Positions 5,673-6,616 of a DNA stretch of 6,616 nucleotides are shown in pieces. How positions within the stretch are numbered: position 1 is the stretch's first letter; each line of letters starts with the position of its first letter. Under the pieces are notes generated by a model. It was not told the origin of the DNA. It did no database searches and worked only from the letters and a program-made list of their open reading frames with translations. Origin of the DNA: an uncultured Bacteroidales bacterium (GTDB taxonomy: Bacteria; Bacteroidota; Bacteroidia; Bacteroidales; Paludibacteraceae); assembly GCA_903899865.1 (NCBI GenBank), contig CAIUKZ010000215.1, positions 1-6,616 on the forward strand, read 5' to 3'. The position numbers and the translations under genes are program-made.

Positions 5673-6616
5673 ATGACAGACACAACGCCACGCCGAAAAC
5701 TTGCCGCTATCCTTGCGGCTGACGTCGTGGGCTTTAGTTTGAAGATGGGAGAGAACGAGGACCGCACACTCAAAAATCTCAAGGCGTGCAGGTCAATCAC
5801 CGACGAATCTATTACAACTCATCACGGCAGAATATTCACCACAGCAGGTGATTCTGTGATTGCTGAGTTTGCTTCTCCTGTTGACGCCATTGTTGCGGCT
5901 GTCGAGTTCCAAAAAAGCATCATGGCTCGCAATGCTGCTTGCGCAGAAGAAGACCAGATGCAGTTTAGGGTGGGGCTGAACTTGGGTGATGTGATTGTTG
6001 AAGGTGACAACCTCTATGGTGATGGCGTCAATGTAGCTGCTCGAATTGAATCAAGTGCAGAAGCTGGCGGTATTCATATGTCAGCCAAGTTCTATGAAGA
6101 GGTGCGACGCAAGTTAGACCTGAGCTTTGAGAGCCTTGGCGATCAGCAGTTGAAAAACATTTCTGAACCCATCTCCACTTACAGAGTGAACCTAGGAGCT
6201 GAAGGTACAGAGGTAGCAAAGTCCCAATCCAGTAAAGCAAGCGCCAGCGCCAAGAAAGAGCCAAGTTTATTGGCAAAGCTATTTGGGACACCGCTGAAGA
6301 AAGGAATCAGTGCATCTGTTGCAGTTGTAGTTCTTGGCTTGGGCGGGTACTGGGGAGTACAGCAAGGTGGCAAGCCAAGTGTTAACCCACTATCGATTGC
6401 TGTACTTCCTTTTACCAACCTCACAGGGGATCCATCGCAAGCTTATGTTGCCGATGGTATTACCGCCAAAGTAACGACCGATTTATCTCGCATCAGGGAT
6501 GCGTTTGTGATAGATGCAGGCATCGCAATGAAATACAAGGACAAGGCAGGAGGCATTCAAGTAATTGCCAGTGAATTGGGTGTTCGATTTGTACTTCAAG
6601 GTGATGTGCAAAAAAA
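5673..6616 (+). CDS. Class III adenylate/guanylate cyclase with transmembrane segment and TolB-like domain (3' end outside the window)
   Basis: The frame is open from ATG 5673 to the window end, giving 314 visible residues and no stop. An in-frame stop at 5655-5657 supports the start. Residues 8-170 form a class III cyclase domain that makes a cyclic nucleotide from ATP or GTP: LAAILAADVVGFS (10-22, metal Asp17), TTAGDSVIAEF (56-66, metal Asp60), VGLNLGDVIVEGD (100-112) and YGDGVNVAARIE (115-126, transition-state Asn120 and Arg124). The two base-specifying positions are Thr56 and Asn113, where canonical adenylate cyclases have Lys and Asp, so the product is uncertain. A Ser/Ala/Lys-rich linker (178-210) leads to one transmembrane segment (211-229), then SIAVLPFTNLTGD and YVADGIT (241-264), the start of a TolB/FlgO-like domain. 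Related proteins usually continue into TPRs. The cyclase domain should be cytoplasmic and the rest periplasmic. G+C content is visibly higher than in the other genes, which hints at transfer. Confidence 0.93.
   Translation, partial: MTDTTPRRKLAAILAADVVGFSLKMGENEDRTLKNLKACRSITDESITTHHGRIFTTAGDSVIAEFASPVDAIVAAVEFQKSIMARNAACAEEDQMQFRVGLNLGDVIVEGDNLYGDGVNVAARIESSAEAGGIHMSAKFYEEVRRKLDLSFESLGDQQLKNISEPISTYRVNLGAEGTEVAKSQSSKASASAKKEPSLLAKLFGTPLKKGISASVAVVVLGLGGYWGVQQGGKPSVNPLSIAVLPFTNLTGDPSQAYVADGITAKVTTDLSRIRDAFVIDAGIAMKYKDKAGGIQVIASELGVRFVLQGDVQK

Noticed and set aside
5822..6424. Several minus-strand open frames opposite the cyclase gene
   Set aside because: The plus strand encodes a continuous cyclase domain with all catalytic motifs; the opposite frames have low-complexity or Trp/Leu-rich translations typical of antisense shadows.

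Overview
The window looks like a chromosomal segment of a Bacteroidota organism (Cytophaga/Chitinophaga/Sphingobacteria-like; the genus cannot be read from sequence alone). Three things support this. There is a secreted protein with a type B C-terminal sorting domain of the type IX secretion system (T9SS), which is confined to this phylum. The intergenic region between the two divergent genes carries promoter elements of the Bacteroidota -33/-7 type (TTTG and TAnnTTTG). The housekeeping genes are AT-rich and lack clear Shine-Dalgarno sequences.

Layout. Bases 1-390 hold the 3' end of lgt (lipoprotein diacylglyceryl transferase). One base later comes menG/ubiE (392-1156), a quinone methyltransferase. 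Converging on it with a 3-base gap is a minus-strand gene for a T9SS type B cargo protein (1160-2488). A divergent promoter region (2489-2656) follows. Then come a secreted protein with three LysM domains and a periplasmic-binding-protein-like C-terminal half (2657-4450) and, 7 bases later, tsaB (4458-5132), which acts in t6A tRNA modification. Last is a small TPR gene (5206-5661), followed 11 bases later by a class III nucleotide cyclase gene (5673 to the window end, 3' end missing) with a transmembrane segment and the start of a TolB-like domain.

How the genes relate. The first five genes are ordinary core or envelope functions: lipoprotein maturation, menaquinone synthesis, T9SS secretion, cell-wall binding and tRNA modification. 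The last two genes stand apart. The cyclase is visibly richer in G+C (about 47-55% in sampled 60-base lines, against roughly 27-45% in the other genes) and has the architecture of a large family best known from Proteobacteria: cyclase, transmembrane segment, TolB-like domain, TPRs. The small TPR protein ends in the same residues (AGLPE) that typically end such cyclases, so it looks like a detached C-terminal half of one, placed directly in front of an intact N-terminal half of another. The cyclase also lacks both canonical base-specifying residues (Thr and Asn where Lys and Asp are expected). This TPR-cyclase pair is the most interesting part of the window. No RNA genes, insertion sequences or CRISPR arrays were seen, and no gene-free stretch exceeds 170 bases.
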